Positions 34,270 to 42,912 of a stretch of 64,000 nucleotides of DNA are shown here, piece after piece (the first letter of the stretch is position 1; each line of letters starts with the position of its first letter). A model generated the notes under the pieces. That model was given only the letters and a program-made list of their open reading frames with translations, did not search any database and was not told the origin of the DNA. The stretch is from Bacteroidales bacterium UBA6267 (GTDB lineage: Bacteria > Bacteroidota > Bacteroidia > Bacteroidales > UBA1556), in the NCBI GenBank assembly GCA_002440745.1, contig DJVB01000049.1:130381-194380 (forward strand), in the 5' to 3' direction. The position numbers were made by a program, and so were the translations under genes.

Positions 34270-37200
34270 ATGTCAAGATTTATTTTAACGATTTTAATAT
34301 TTTCACTTTCAGCATTTTATGGACTTGCTCAACAGAATTTCGTGGTGGAAAAGAAACTCTCTTTTAATTATACTTTGCTGGAGGACATATCAAACCTAAA
34401 TGGTGCACTTTTCGACGAAGCAGTAAACCATGAGTCTTTTAATGAAATACCATTAGTGAAATTTCAGTTTCCTATAGAAAAACCAATAGACTCTGTATCG
34501 ATATTTATTCAAAATATCGAATCTGTTTCCAACTCACTTTTCAAGCGATTCAAAAACATTCAAGATTTACCGGAATTTATTTACGAAGTACAAACTATTC
34601 GTAATCAACAGATTCTAACTGTTTTCATCAATCCTTTTTATATATACGCCAACCAAAATGTTGCTGCATATTCTCATTTCAAACTATTCGTAACGATTTA
34701 TGAATCTGATATAAAATCGAATCGAGAGGAGGCCAAAGGCTCATGGAAATCAGCTTCTGTATTGTCAAATGGGGACTGGTATAAAGTTAAACTGAGTACA
34801 ACGGGTGTATATCGGTTAACCGGAAATGATTTGGTTGCCATGGGAATTTCATTAAGCAATCTTTCCATAAACGATATTCGAGTTTTCGGAAATGGTGGAG
34901 GAATGTATCCCGAAGCCAATAGCGCATTCTTTTATGATGACTTAGAGGAAAATGCTATCAAAATTCACGACTTAAACGGAAATGGAATTTTTGAGTCGAA
35001 CGATTATTTTTTGTTTTTTGGAAAAGGGCCAAATTACTGGAAGTATGATGCAAATAACGATCGTTTTAGTCATAGTCAACACTTATATGATGATTTCGCA
35101 TATTACTTCATTAATATTCAAGCCGGAAATAATAAGAGAGTTAGTTTTCAATCGATTAATTCCACCACACCCGACACTGTCATCACCACATTCGATGATT
35201 TTCAATATTATGACAAAGATTCTCTAAATCTCATAAAATCAGGTAAATACTGGTACGGAGATGAATATAATATCATAACTTCACATAGTTATAGTTTTTC
35301 TTTTCCAAATATAGATTTGTCAACTCCGGTTAAAATCAAGATGGCGGTTGCTGCCAAATCGACCACTGTTTCGCAAATGACAGCAAATATTTCAGGGAAT
35401 ACCCAAACAATACTGATTCCAGCGGTTTCAGGGCAATATAACTCTGACTACGCAGCCGGAGTTGCGCAAGAATGGGCCATAGCCCCACAATCTCAGAACA
35501 TAAGTATTAATGTTAGTTATAATAAACCAACTTCCATTGCCACAGGTTGGATGGATTATATTGAAGTTCAAGCGAAAAGACAATTGGCTTTCAGCGGCAC
35601 TCAACTGAAATTTAGAAATAAAGAATCCATTGGAAATGGCAAGCTAACCAAATTCATAATTTCCAACCCTCCATCAGGAATAGTAATTTGGGATGTAACG
35701 AATCATTTACAACCTGTTGAAATTGAATATGTAATGGAATCAGGAAATGCGACATTCACAATTGCAACGGATGAACTGCGTGAATTTATTGCCTTTACAA
35801 ACAGTTTTTATACTGCAGGATTTAATCAAAAAATTGACAACCAAAATCTTCATGGTGTTTCCGATATTGATTATGTGATTTGTTACAACAAAAAGTTTGA
35901 AGCTGAAGCAAATGAATTGGCTGATTTTCACAGAAACCACAATAATCTTAATGTGTATGCAGTTGATCAGCAATTGGTTTTCAACGAATTTTCATCCGGA
36001 GCAGCAGACATTGCAGCCCTTAGAAATTTTATGCGACTTCTCTATGATAATGCTATTGCAGCCGGGAAAACCCCTCCACGATACTTGTTGCTTTTTGGCG
36101 ATGCAAGTTATGATTATAAGAACAGAATTTCAGGGAACACCAACTACATTCTCACGTTTGAGTCAGCTTCATCTTTAAGTCCGCTTTCAAGTTACAGCTC
36201 TGATGATTTTTTTGGTCTTTTGGATTATAACGAAGGAAGTAATTGTGCAGGTGCTCTTGATATTGGAATTGGTCGTTTTATTGTTCGAACAAATACCGAA
36301 GCTCAGCAAATGATTGACAAGATTAAAAGGTATTACAAAACGCATAATCAACCCGCCGGAGCTAATAACACACTTACAGTCAATCAAATACCAAATATGG
36401 CTGACTGGAGAAACACCCTATGTTTTATTGGAGACGATCAGGACAATAATATTCACGTTAGTCAAGCCGACTATATGGCTGAGCTCATCCGGTTGCAATT
36501 TCCAAAATATAATATTGACAAAATATTTCTTGATGCTTATGTACAGCAAACCTTACCCGGTGGACAACGTTATCCTGAAGCTAAGCAAGACTTGAATCTT
36601 CAAGTTGGAAATGGAGCATTGGTGATAAATTACACAGGTCATGGCGGAGAAATGGGATTAGCCCATGAATCATTGCTCGAAATTGCTGACATTCTGAAAT
36701 GGAGTAATGCCGATAATATGCCATTGTTTATAACCGCAACATGTGAATTTACCCGTTACGAAGATCCATCCAGAATTTCTGCAGGTGAATATGCTTTTCT
36801 ACAGCCTAATGGCGGAATGATAGGACTTTTAACCACATCAAGAGTAACTTTTTCCGGTTCCAATTTTACATTGAACAAATACATCATTCAAGATATGTTC
36901 ACTGCTGATAGTATAGGTAACTACCCATCTGTTGGCGACGTCATTAGATTATCGAAAGTAAAAGCTGGATCAATTATGAATAACCGAAACTTTGTACTAA
37001 TCGGCGACCCTGCTCTGACTTTAGCTTATCCCAAACACGACGTTAAAACTTTGACGGTAAATAGTATTCCTGTTCAGCAGTTCACCGACACTCTAAAAGC
37101 CTTGTCGATGGTCACTATCTCTGGGCAGATAGAATCGAATGGTCAAAAACTTTCCGGTTTTAACGGTTATGTTTACCCAACCATTTATGATAAAGCTCAA

Positions 37201-38118
37201 ACTTACACCACTTTAGCCAACGATCCTGACAGCTATGCCTATAATTTTAAGCTTCAAAAAAATGTGATTTATAAAGGGAAAGCAGTCGTTACAGGTGGTG
37301 ATTTTAGCTTCACTTTCATTGTGCCAAAGGATATAAACTACTCATTTGGTAATAGCAAAATTTCATATTATGCGGAAAACGGACTAACCGATGCCAACGG
37401 ATTTTACGATAGTCTGATTGTTGGTGGCACAAACACAACTGCAATTGCTGACAATATTGGACCCCAAATCGATCTTTTTATTAATGATACTTTATTTGTG
37501 GATGGTGGTATAACTGACGAAAACCCAAATTTGTTAGCACTGCTCTTTGATGAAAGCGGCATCAATACAACAGGGAACGGAATTGGTCATGACATTACAT
37601 TAACTCTTGACAACAACACAACCAAATCAGTGAGTCTCAACAACTTTTATCAAGCTAAAACCAACAGTTATCAGAGCGGATATGTTGTTTATCCACTATC
37701 AGATTTGAGTGAAGGAAAGCATTTTATTACCTTGAAAGCTTGGGATATTTTCAATAATTCCAACGAGGCATCCTTGAGTTTTGTAGTGGCAAACAGCGAG
37801 CAAACAGTAATTTCCGCATTAACAAGTTTCCCAAATCCATTTACAGATTATACGAGTTTCGTTTTTGAACACAATATGGCCGGAAGCTCTTTGGATGTCG
37901 AAATAGAGATTTTCGATCAATTGGGTAATAAGGTGCGAAATCTATCTACCACTATGGTTAACACAGGTTATAAAGTGTCCTCAGACCAGTTGAAATGGAC
38001 TGGAAGAAATGAATCGGGACAAAAATTAGGTTCAGGCTTGTATCACTATCGAGTAATTATTACTTCAGAATTGGGACAAAAAGCCACTGAATGCGGAAAA
38101 CTTGTTTTGTTAAATTAA
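34270..38118 (+). CDS. porU: Type IX secretion sortase PorU (C25 gingipain-like)
   Basis: The protein has 1282 residues from the ATG at 34270, which begins a good signal peptide (FILTILIFSLSAFYGLAQ). The central peptidase C25 domain has the catalytic histidine H791 in NYTGHGGEMG and cysteine C825 in ITATCEFTRYEDP, so the enzyme looks active. A C-terminal sorting-type domain closes the protein (FPNPFTDYTSFVFEH ... GLYHYRVIITS). PorU sits on the cell surface, cuts the C-terminal signal of type IX cargo and links the cargo to surface lipopolysaccharide. The last 4 bp overlap the convergent trmN6 gene. Confidence 0.95.
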   Translation: MSRFILTILIFSLSAFYGLAQQNFVVEKKLSFNYTLLEDISNLNGALFDEAVNHESFNEIPLVKFQFPIEKPIDSVSIFIQNIESVSNSLFKRFKNIQDLPEFIYEVQTIRNQQILTVFINPFYIYANQNVAAYSHFKLFVTIYESDIKSNREEAKGSWKSASVLSNGDWYKVKLSTTGVYRLTGNDLVAMGISLSNLSINDIRVFGNGGGMYPEANSAFFYDDLEENAIKIHDLNGNGIFESNDYFLFFGKGPNYWKYDANNDRFSHSQHLYDDFAYYFINIQAGNNKRVSFQSINSTTPDTVITTFDDFQYYDKDSLNLIKSGKYWYGDEYNIITSHSYSFSFPNIDLSTPVKIKMAVAAKSTTVSQMTANISGNTQTILIPAVSGQYNSDYAAGVAQEWAIAPQSQNISINVSYNKPTSIATGWMDYIEVQAKRQLAFSGTQLKFRNKESIGNGKLTKFIISNPPSGIVIWDVTNHLQPVEIEYVMESGNATFTIATDELREFIAFTNSFYTAGFNQKIDNQNLHGVSDIDYVICYNKKFEAEANELADFHRNHNNLNVYAVDQQLVFNEFSSGAADIAALRNFMRLLYDNAIAAGKTPPRYLLLFGDASYDYKNRISGNTNYILTFESASSLSPLSSYSSDDFFGLLDYNEGSNCAGALDIGIGRFIVRTNTEAQQMIDKIKRYYKTHNQPAGANNTLTVNQIPNMADWRNTLCFIGDDQDNNIHVSQADYMAELIRLQFPKYNIDKIFLDAYVQQTLPGGQRYPEAKQDLNLQVGNGALVINYTGHGGEMGLAHESLLEIADILKWSNADNMPLFITATCEFTRYEDPSRISAGEYAFLQPNGGMIGLLTTSRVTFSGSNFTLNKYIIQDMFTADSIGNYPSVGDVIRLSKVKAGSIMNNRNFVLIGDPALTLAYPKHDVKTLTVNSIPVQQFTDTLKALSMVTISGQIESNGQKLSGFNGYVYPTIYDKAQTYTTLANDPDSYAYNFKLQKNVIYKGKAVVTGGDFSFTFIVPKDINYSFGNSKISYYAENGLTDANGFYDSLIVGGTNTTAIADNIGPQIDLFINDTLFVDGGITDENPNLLALLFDESGINTTGNGIGHDITLTLDNNTTKSVSLNNFYQAKTNSYQSGYVVYPLSDLSEGKHFITLKAWDIFNNSNEASLSFVVANSEQTVISALTSFPNPFTDYTSFVFEHNMAGSSLDVEIEIFDQLGNKVRNLSTTMVNTGYKVSSDQLKWTGRNESGQKLGSGLYHYRVIITSELGQKATECGKLVLLN

Positions 38119-38810
38119 AAATTCAGATAAAAATCTCTCGTCATTTTTTTATACTCATCGCCAAACTCTTTTTCTGAATTTCGCAAGGTGATATATTCTG
38201 TAACTAATGGCTTTGAAATTTTCCCAAATTGCAATAAAACTCTTTTCGGATTATGATTTTCGAAGTGCTTTATGAAACAACTTCTTTGTAGAAACAGTCC
38301 ATGCTTCAAACACAACTCCGTAAGACTGTTCAAAGATTTTGTATCATAAACCAAAGAAATTATTCCATGTGGACTTAAAATATCAGCAACTTTCCTAACC
38401 ATCGATTCCAAAAAACCCTCTCCTTGAGTTCGAGCCAAAAAACGCCCGTAATTTTTAGGATGAATAGTCTCACTGAAATAGGGAGGATTAGATATAATTG
38501 TATCCACTTCATTTTGAAAGTCAAAGGTCAAAAAATCATATTTATAAAAATGAATGTTTTGATTCTGAGGAAAAGTTTGCAGATTGGTCAAAGAATCAAG
38601 GAATGCTCCTTCATGTATTTCAATTCCAATATATTCACAGTCTGGAAAACGTTGAGCCATCATAAATGTCAATAAACCACAGCCACTTCCCAAATCAATG
38701 GTAAGTCCATTCTCAATAGAATTAGCCCAAGCCCCAAGAAGAACGGAATCCATTCCGATTTTCATAGGAGTGTTTTCATCGATAAGACAAAACTTTTTGA
38801 AGCAAAACAT
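38115..38810 (-). CDS. trmN6: tRNA1(Val) (adenine(37)-N6)-methyltransferase
   Basis: This 231-residue SAM-dependent methyltransferase of the YfiC/TrmN6 group has SAM motif I DLGSGCGLLTFMMAQRF and the N6-adenine motif NPPYF (followed by SETIHPKNYGR), with the N-terminal MGMDSVLLGAWAN typical of this family. It modifies A37 of tRNA-Val. The start lies 4 bp after rimM, so both RNA-modification/ribosome-maturation genes form an operon. The stop codon overlaps the stop codon of porU on the other strand. Confidence 0.9.
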   Translation of the reverse strand: MFCFKKFCLIDENTPMKIGMDSVLLGAWANSIENGLTIDLGSGCGLLTFMMAQRFPDCEYIGIEIHEGAFLDSLTNLQTFPQNQNIHFYKYDFLTFDFQNEVDTIISNPPYFSETIHPKNYGRFLARTQGEGFLESMVRKVADILSPHGIISLVYDTKSLNSLTELCLKHGLFLQRSCFIKHFENHNPKRVLLQFGKISKPLVTEYITLRNSEKEFGDEYKKMTRDFYLNF

Positions 38811-38814
38811 AGGA

Positions 38815-39333
38815 TTACAAGTCTAACAATCCATCCGGTAAACTTAGGTATAATGACTTTCCAATCTCATCAATTCTGATTATAAATGCTTCAACTAAAG
38901 GAATAAATACCTCTTTCTTTTTATAGGTCAATACGATAAGAAACTGAGTTTTGTTCTCAATCAGGTCTTCCACTAAGCCTAAAAAATCCGAATTATTAAA
39001 TACCGACCAGCCTATAATATTTTCGTCAGCGATTAGAGTTGATCTTGGTATATCAATATCACTATTCTGCAAAAAAACATCAGAATTTATGAATTTTCGA
39101 GCCTCGTTATCATCCTCACAATTAGCGAGATTAATCAAAAGCGAATCATCAGTAAGCATACTAAATTCCCGCAGTCGAAATGGCACCTTTTCCGAATCCA
39201 TTTCAAAAAAAATAAACTCTAATGAAGGTTTAACTACTGAAGCACTGTAATTGCTCAATCGACAAACCAAATCTCCTTTATATCCATGAGTTCGAGAGAT
39301 TTTACCGATAAAAATCAGATTAGAAATTGCCAT
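38815..39333 (-). CDS. rimM: 16S rRNA processing protein RimM
   Basis: The protein has 172 residues. The N-terminal RimM barrel is seen in LIFIGKISRTHGYKGDLVCRL. The C-terminal PRC-barrel is seen in IGWSVFNNSDFLGLVEDLIENKTQFLIVL and ending VFIPLVEAFIIRIDEIGKSLYLSLPDGLLDL. It helps mature the head of the 30S subunit. It is the first gene of a two-gene unit with trmN6. The usual neighbours rpsP and trmD are absent. Confidence 0.93.
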   Translation of the reverse strand: MAISNLIFIGKISRTHGYKGDLVCRLSNYSASVVKPSLEFIFFEMDSEKVPFRLREFSMLTDDSLLINLANCEDDNEARKFINSDVFLQNSDIDIPRSTLIADENIIGWSVFNNSDFLGLVEDLIENKTQFLIVLTYKKKEVFIPLVEAFIIRIDEIGKSLYLSLPDGLLDL

Positions 39334-39370
39334 TAAAATTATTTAAAGGTTAGCCAAGCAAAAATAAAAA

Positions 39371-39398
39371 AACAGATTAACATTTTGCTAATCTGTTT
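39371..39398 (-). terminator. Terminator after gcvT
   Basis: AAACAGATTA / TAATCTGTTT with a loop of about 8 nt and a T run on the minus strand. Confidence 0.75.
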
Positions 39399-39420
39399 CA
39401 TTAAAAACAAGTTATCGTTT

Positions 39421-40506
39421 TTACTTAAAGAATGGTATTTTAACTATTTGAGCCTTAACTAATTTCTCGCGAATTTTTATGTAAATCTCTGTGCCAATTT
39501 TAGAAAAATCCGATTGCACATAGGCCATTCCGATTCCTTCGTGAAGCATAGGTGACATTGTTCCACTGGTTACATGACCAATATTTTCACCATCCTTATC
39601 ACAAACTTCATAGTCGTGGCGCGGGACACCCTTTTCTAATAGTTTAAAACCTTTAAGCATTTTTGAAGGGCCATTATTTTTGATATTCTCATGGAAATTA
39701 CGATTAATGAAATCGTTGCCGGGAACAAATTTGGTAATCCAGCCCAAACCGGCTTCAATAGGAGAAGTGGTATCGTTTATATCGTTTCCATATAAGCAAA
39801 AACCTGATTCGAGACGCAAAGTATCACGAGCTCCCAAACCAATTGGTTTGATTCCAAATTCAGTCCCTGCCTCTAAAACAGCCTCATAAACCTTAATGGC
39901 ATCAGCATTTTTGATATAAATCTCGCAGCCACCTGAACCGGTATAACCGGTGGTTGAGAGTAAAACATCTTCAATTCCGGCAAAGGTTAACTCTTTAAAT
40001 GTATAATACTCCATATCCTCAATTGGAGTTTCGGTGAGCTTTTGCATTGCTTTCAAAGCTAAAGGACCTTGAATGGCTAATTGCGAAACATCCGAGGAAG
40101 CATTAATAAGTTCAGCACCAAATTTATTATTGGAAGTTACCCATGCCCAATCTTTATCGATATTAGCAGCATTAACCACTAATAAAAATTTTTCCTGATT
40201 AAAACGATAAACAAGCAAATCGTCAACGATGCCTCCATCGAAATTAGGAAAGCAAGAATATTGAACTTTTCCATCAAAAAGTGCTGCTACATCATTGGAA
40301 GTGAGATATTGAACCGTTTGAAAGGCATTTGGCCCCAAAACCCAAAACTCACCCATGTGAGAAACATCGAATACCCCTACCCCTTGACGTACTGTTTGAT
40401 GTTCTGCATTTATACCTTCAAATTGAACAGGCATATTATAACCGGCGAATGGAACCATTTTTCCTCCCAGTTTGATGTGCATAGTTGATAATGCTGTATC
40501 TTTCAT
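39421..40506 (-). CDS. gcvT: Glycine cleavage system aminomethyltransferase (T protein)
   Basis: The protein has 361 residues. GcvT transfers the methylene group from the H-protein-bound aminomethyl arm to tetrahydrofolate and releases ammonia. The family start MHIKLGGKMVPFAGYNMPVQFEG, the HMGEFWVLGP segment, TGYTGSGGCEIYI and the folate-binding region RDTLRLESGFCLYGNDI are all present, followed by the C-terminal barrel with GHVTSGTMSPMLHEGIGMAYV. The genes for the P, H and L proteins are not adjacent. The leader is about 20 nt, too short for a glycine riboswitch. Confidence 0.97.
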   Translation of the reverse strand: MKDTALSTMHIKLGGKMVPFAGYNMPVQFEGINAEHQTVRQGVGVFDVSHMGEFWVLGPNAFQTVQYLTSNDVAALFDGKVQYSCFPNFDGGIVDDLLVYRFNQEKFLLVVNAANIDKDWAWVTSNNKFGAELINASSDVSQLAIQGPLALKAMQKLTETPIEDMEYYTFKELTFAGIEDVLLSTTGYTGSGGCEIYIKNADAIKVYEAVLEAGTEFGIKPIGLGARDTLRLESGFCLYGNDINDTTSPIEAGLGWITKFVPGNDFINRNFHENIKNNGPSKMLKGFKLLEKGVPRHDYEVCDKDGENIGHVTSGTMSPMLHEGIGMAYVQSDFSKIGTEIYIKIREKLVKAQIVKIPFFK

Positions 40507-40532
40507 AAAATTGTGATTTTAGATGTAAAACG

Positions 40533-40540
40533 CAAAAGTA
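40533..40540 (-). promoter_or_regulatory. -7 box of gcvT
   Basis: TACTTTTG on the minus strand, 26 bp before the ATG. Confidence 0.65.
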
Positions 40541-40636
40541 TTAAATTAAAATCAATCTATAGCCATCTCTATCATCTATTTTACATACCAAGCTATGATT
40601 TTTTTTCCAAGTACAGAATTAAGGAGAAATATGAAG

Positions 40637-40644
40637 TACTTTTG
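40637..40644 (+). promoter_or_regulatory. -7 box of the WbpM/CapD-like gene
   Basis: TACTTTTG, 26 bp before the ATG at 40671. It faces away from the gcvT promoter. Confidence 0.65.
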
Positions 40645-40670
40645 CATTCAATTTTCGTATTGACAAAGTT

Positions 40671-42536
40671 ATGATTTACAAAAACCGAACTACACCAAGA
40701 AGCATCATTTTAGGAATCGACATTGTAATTGTCTTTATATCAATTATGTTGGCCTATCTGCTTCGGTTCAACTTCAATATTCCTCAGACCGAAATCGACT
40801 TGTTACCATGGGCAATACTGGCAATTTTATCGATTCGATTTTTCAGTTTTTTGTTAAGTAAAATATTTGCCGGAATCATTCGATACACTGAAATTCAAGA
40901 TGTTATTCGAGTTTTAGCGGTAAGCCTTGTGGGAACAGTTTTTATAGCACTTTTCAACTTAATAAATCATTTCTTCACAGATTTATACCTTATCCCCCGT
41001 TCTGTCATTATTATTGAATTAATTACCACCTCGTTAGGATTAATCTTTTTTCGCCTTATAGTAAAAGTTTCTTACACAGAATTCAAAACCAATAATCAAA
41101 CGCAAAAAAACATAATAATTTTTGGAGCAGGTGATGCCGCAATAATTGCCAAAGCTGCCATTTCGCGACAACCGGATGCTAACAATAAGGTGATTGCCTT
41201 TTTTGACGATAATTCCAAAAAAACCGGAAAGAAAATAGAAGGAATTACCATCCTTCCAGCAGACGAACTTGAAGATTTTATCTCAAAAAATGAGGTGCAT
41301 ATCATGATTATTGCTGTTCAAAATATTTCTCCAAAAAGAAAAACTGAGATTGCGAATCTATGTTTAAATGCCGGTCTAACCGTCAAAGATATTCCTCCAG
41401 TAAACGATTGGATTAATGGAGAATTGAGTGCAAAACAAATCAAAGATATCGATATTACCGACTTACTTGAACGGGATGAAATTACCATCAATCATCACGA
41501 AATTAAAAAAGCCTTTCATTCAAAAAAAATATTAGTTACAGGTGCTGCAGGTTCAATAGGTAGTGAAATTGTTAGGCAGCTTTTGGTTTTCAATCCGGCG
41601 CATCTAATCCTCATCGACCAAGCCGAAACACCTTTACATCATCTTGATTTAGAGCTTAATACGCAAAAGAAAGTGGACACAACTTTTTTAATTGCTGACA
41701 TACGTGAGGTAAATGTTCTTACCAATATATTTCAAAAATACCAACCACAAATTGTATTTCATGCGGCAGCATATAAACATGTTCCAATGATGGAAAACAA
41801 TCCTGCAGAAGCTGTAAAAACTAATATTTTGGGGACAAAGAATCTTGCTGATTTATCCATAAAATTTGGCGTAGAATCTTTTGTGATGATTAGCAGCGAC
41901 AAAGCGGTAAACCCAACGAACGTTATGGGCGCCACAAAACGAATTGCAGAAATTTATATCCAATCCCAAGGGATGAATGATGTAAGCACTAAGTTTATCA
42001 CTACACGATTTGGCAATGTTTTGGGCTCAAATGGTTCTGTAATTCCACTTTTCAAAAAACAAATTCAAGAACGTAAACCCATCACAATAACCCACCCGGA
42101 CATAACCCGATATTTCATGACCATTCCAGAAGCTTCTAAATTAGTATTAGAAGCAGCTGCCGGTGGCAAAAAGAATGAAATCTTTGTATTTGATATGGGA
42201 AAATCGGTGAAGATATATGATTTGGCTAAGAAAATGATTAAATTATATGGCCTTGAATTAGGCACCGATATTCAAATTATTTTTACCGGATTAAGACCCG
42301 GCGAAAAACTATATGAAGAGCTTTTAGCCAATGCTGAAAATACACTTCCAACGGAAAACAAGAAGATTCTGAAAGCCAAGGTTAGAGAAATAAATAGCAA
42401 AGAAGCTCAAGAGTTGATTGAAACCTTAATAGAGCAAAGTCGTTCCAATTCTGAAAATACAGAAATTGTGAAACTAATGAAAAAGATAGTTCCGGAATTT
42501 AAAAGTCAAAACTCCCAGTATGAATTATTAGATTAG
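40671..42536 (+). CDS. Membrane-bound UDP-sugar 4,6-dehydratase (WbpM/CapD/PglF type)
   Basis: The protein has 621 residues. Four N-terminal transmembrane helices (about 10-125) are followed by a first Rossmann unit (NIIIFGAGDAAIIAKAAI). The catalytic SDR domain begins near residue 285 with VTGAAGSIGSEIVRQL. It has SSDKAVNPTNVMGATKR, in which M replaces the SDR tyrosine, the hallmark of the WbpM family. It dehydrates UDP-GlcNAc to a 4-keto-6-deoxy sugar used for bacillosamine, QuiNAc or FucNAc in surface glycans. It is a single gene with its own promoter. Its product could feed the 5.8-12 kb cluster, which is an inference. Confidence 0.93.
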   Translation: MIYKNRTTPRSIILGIDIVIVFISIMLAYLLRFNFNIPQTEIDLLPWAILAILSIRFFSFLLSKIFAGIIRYTEIQDVIRVLAVSLVGTVFIALFNLINHFFTDLYLIPRSVIIIELITTSLGLIFFRLIVKVSYTEFKTNNQTQKNIIIFGAGDAAIIAKAAISRQPDANNKVIAFFDDNSKKTGKKIEGITILPADELEDFISKNEVHIMIIAVQNISPKRKTEIANLCLNAGLTVKDIPPVNDWINGELSAKQIKDIDITDLLERDEITINHHEIKKAFHSKKILVTGAAGSIGSEIVRQLLVFNPAHLILIDQAETPLHHLDLELNTQKKVDTTFLIADIREVNVLTNIFQKYQPQIVFHAAAYKHVPMMENNPAEAVKTNILGTKNLADLSIKFGVESFVMISSDKAVNPTNVMGATKRIAEIYIQSQGMNDVSTKFITTRFGNVLGSNGSVIPLFKKQIQERKPITITHPDITRYFMTIPEASKLVLEAAAGGKKNEIFVFDMGKSVKIYDLAKKMIKLYGLELGTDIQIIFTGLRPGEKLYEELLANAENTLPTENKKILKAKVREINSKEAQELIETLIEQSRSNSENTEIVKLMKKIVPEFKSQNSQYELLD

Positions 42537-42844
42537 GCTTGAGCGTTTGGGCCAAGATTCATCGGGATTTTCACACTTTCAATATCTTGAATTTCGCCAA
42601 AATTTGCTTCAAACTTACGAATGTTATCTTGCAAAGCATACATAAGTCTCTTAGCATGTTGCGGAGTAAGTATGATTCTTGACTTAACTTTAGCTTTCGG
42701 CACTCCCGGCATCATACGCACAAAATCGACAATAAATTCAGAGTTGGAATGAGTGATAATTGCTAAATTAGCATAAGTACCTCCTGCAACTTCTTCACTT
42801 AATTCAATATTGATTTCTCCTTGATTAACTTGTTGGTTTTCCAT
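42533..42844 (-). CDS. DUF3467-domain protein
   Basis: This is an acidic protein of 103 residues with the DUF3467 pattern: INIELSEEVAGGTYANLAIITHSNSEFIVDFVRMMPG followed by KAKVKSRIILTPQHAKRLMYALQDNIRKFEANFG. It is widely found in Bacteroidota right after rpoC, as here. The function is unknown. It lies behind the rpoC terminator, so it is expressed by read-through or from a promoter I could not identify. Its 3' end overlaps the convergent dehydratase gene by 4 bp. Confidence 0.9.
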   Translation of the reverse strand: MENQQVNQGEINIELSEEVAGGTYANLAIITHSNSEFIVDFVRMMPGVPKAKVKSRIILTPQHAKRLMYALQDNIRKFEANFGEIQDIESVKIPMNLGPNAQA

Positions 42845-42855
42845 AATTTAAGTTT

Positions 42856-42896
42856 TAAAAAAAATGGGCAACAGATGTAAATCTATCACCCATTTT
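42856..42896 (-). terminator. Terminator after rpoC
   Basis: AAAATGGG / CCCATTTT stem enclosing a smaller AGAT / ATCT stem, with eight T on the minus strand. Confidence 0.8.
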
Positions 42897-42912
42897 AGAT
42901 TTTATTCAAAGT

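Noticed and set aside
34079..34288. 69-codon open frame upstream of porU
   Set aside because: It overlaps the porU promoter and start in another frame and has no recognisable protein features.
40507..40532. Glycine riboswitch before gcvT
   Set aside because: The leader is only about 20 nt; there is no room for the aptamer.
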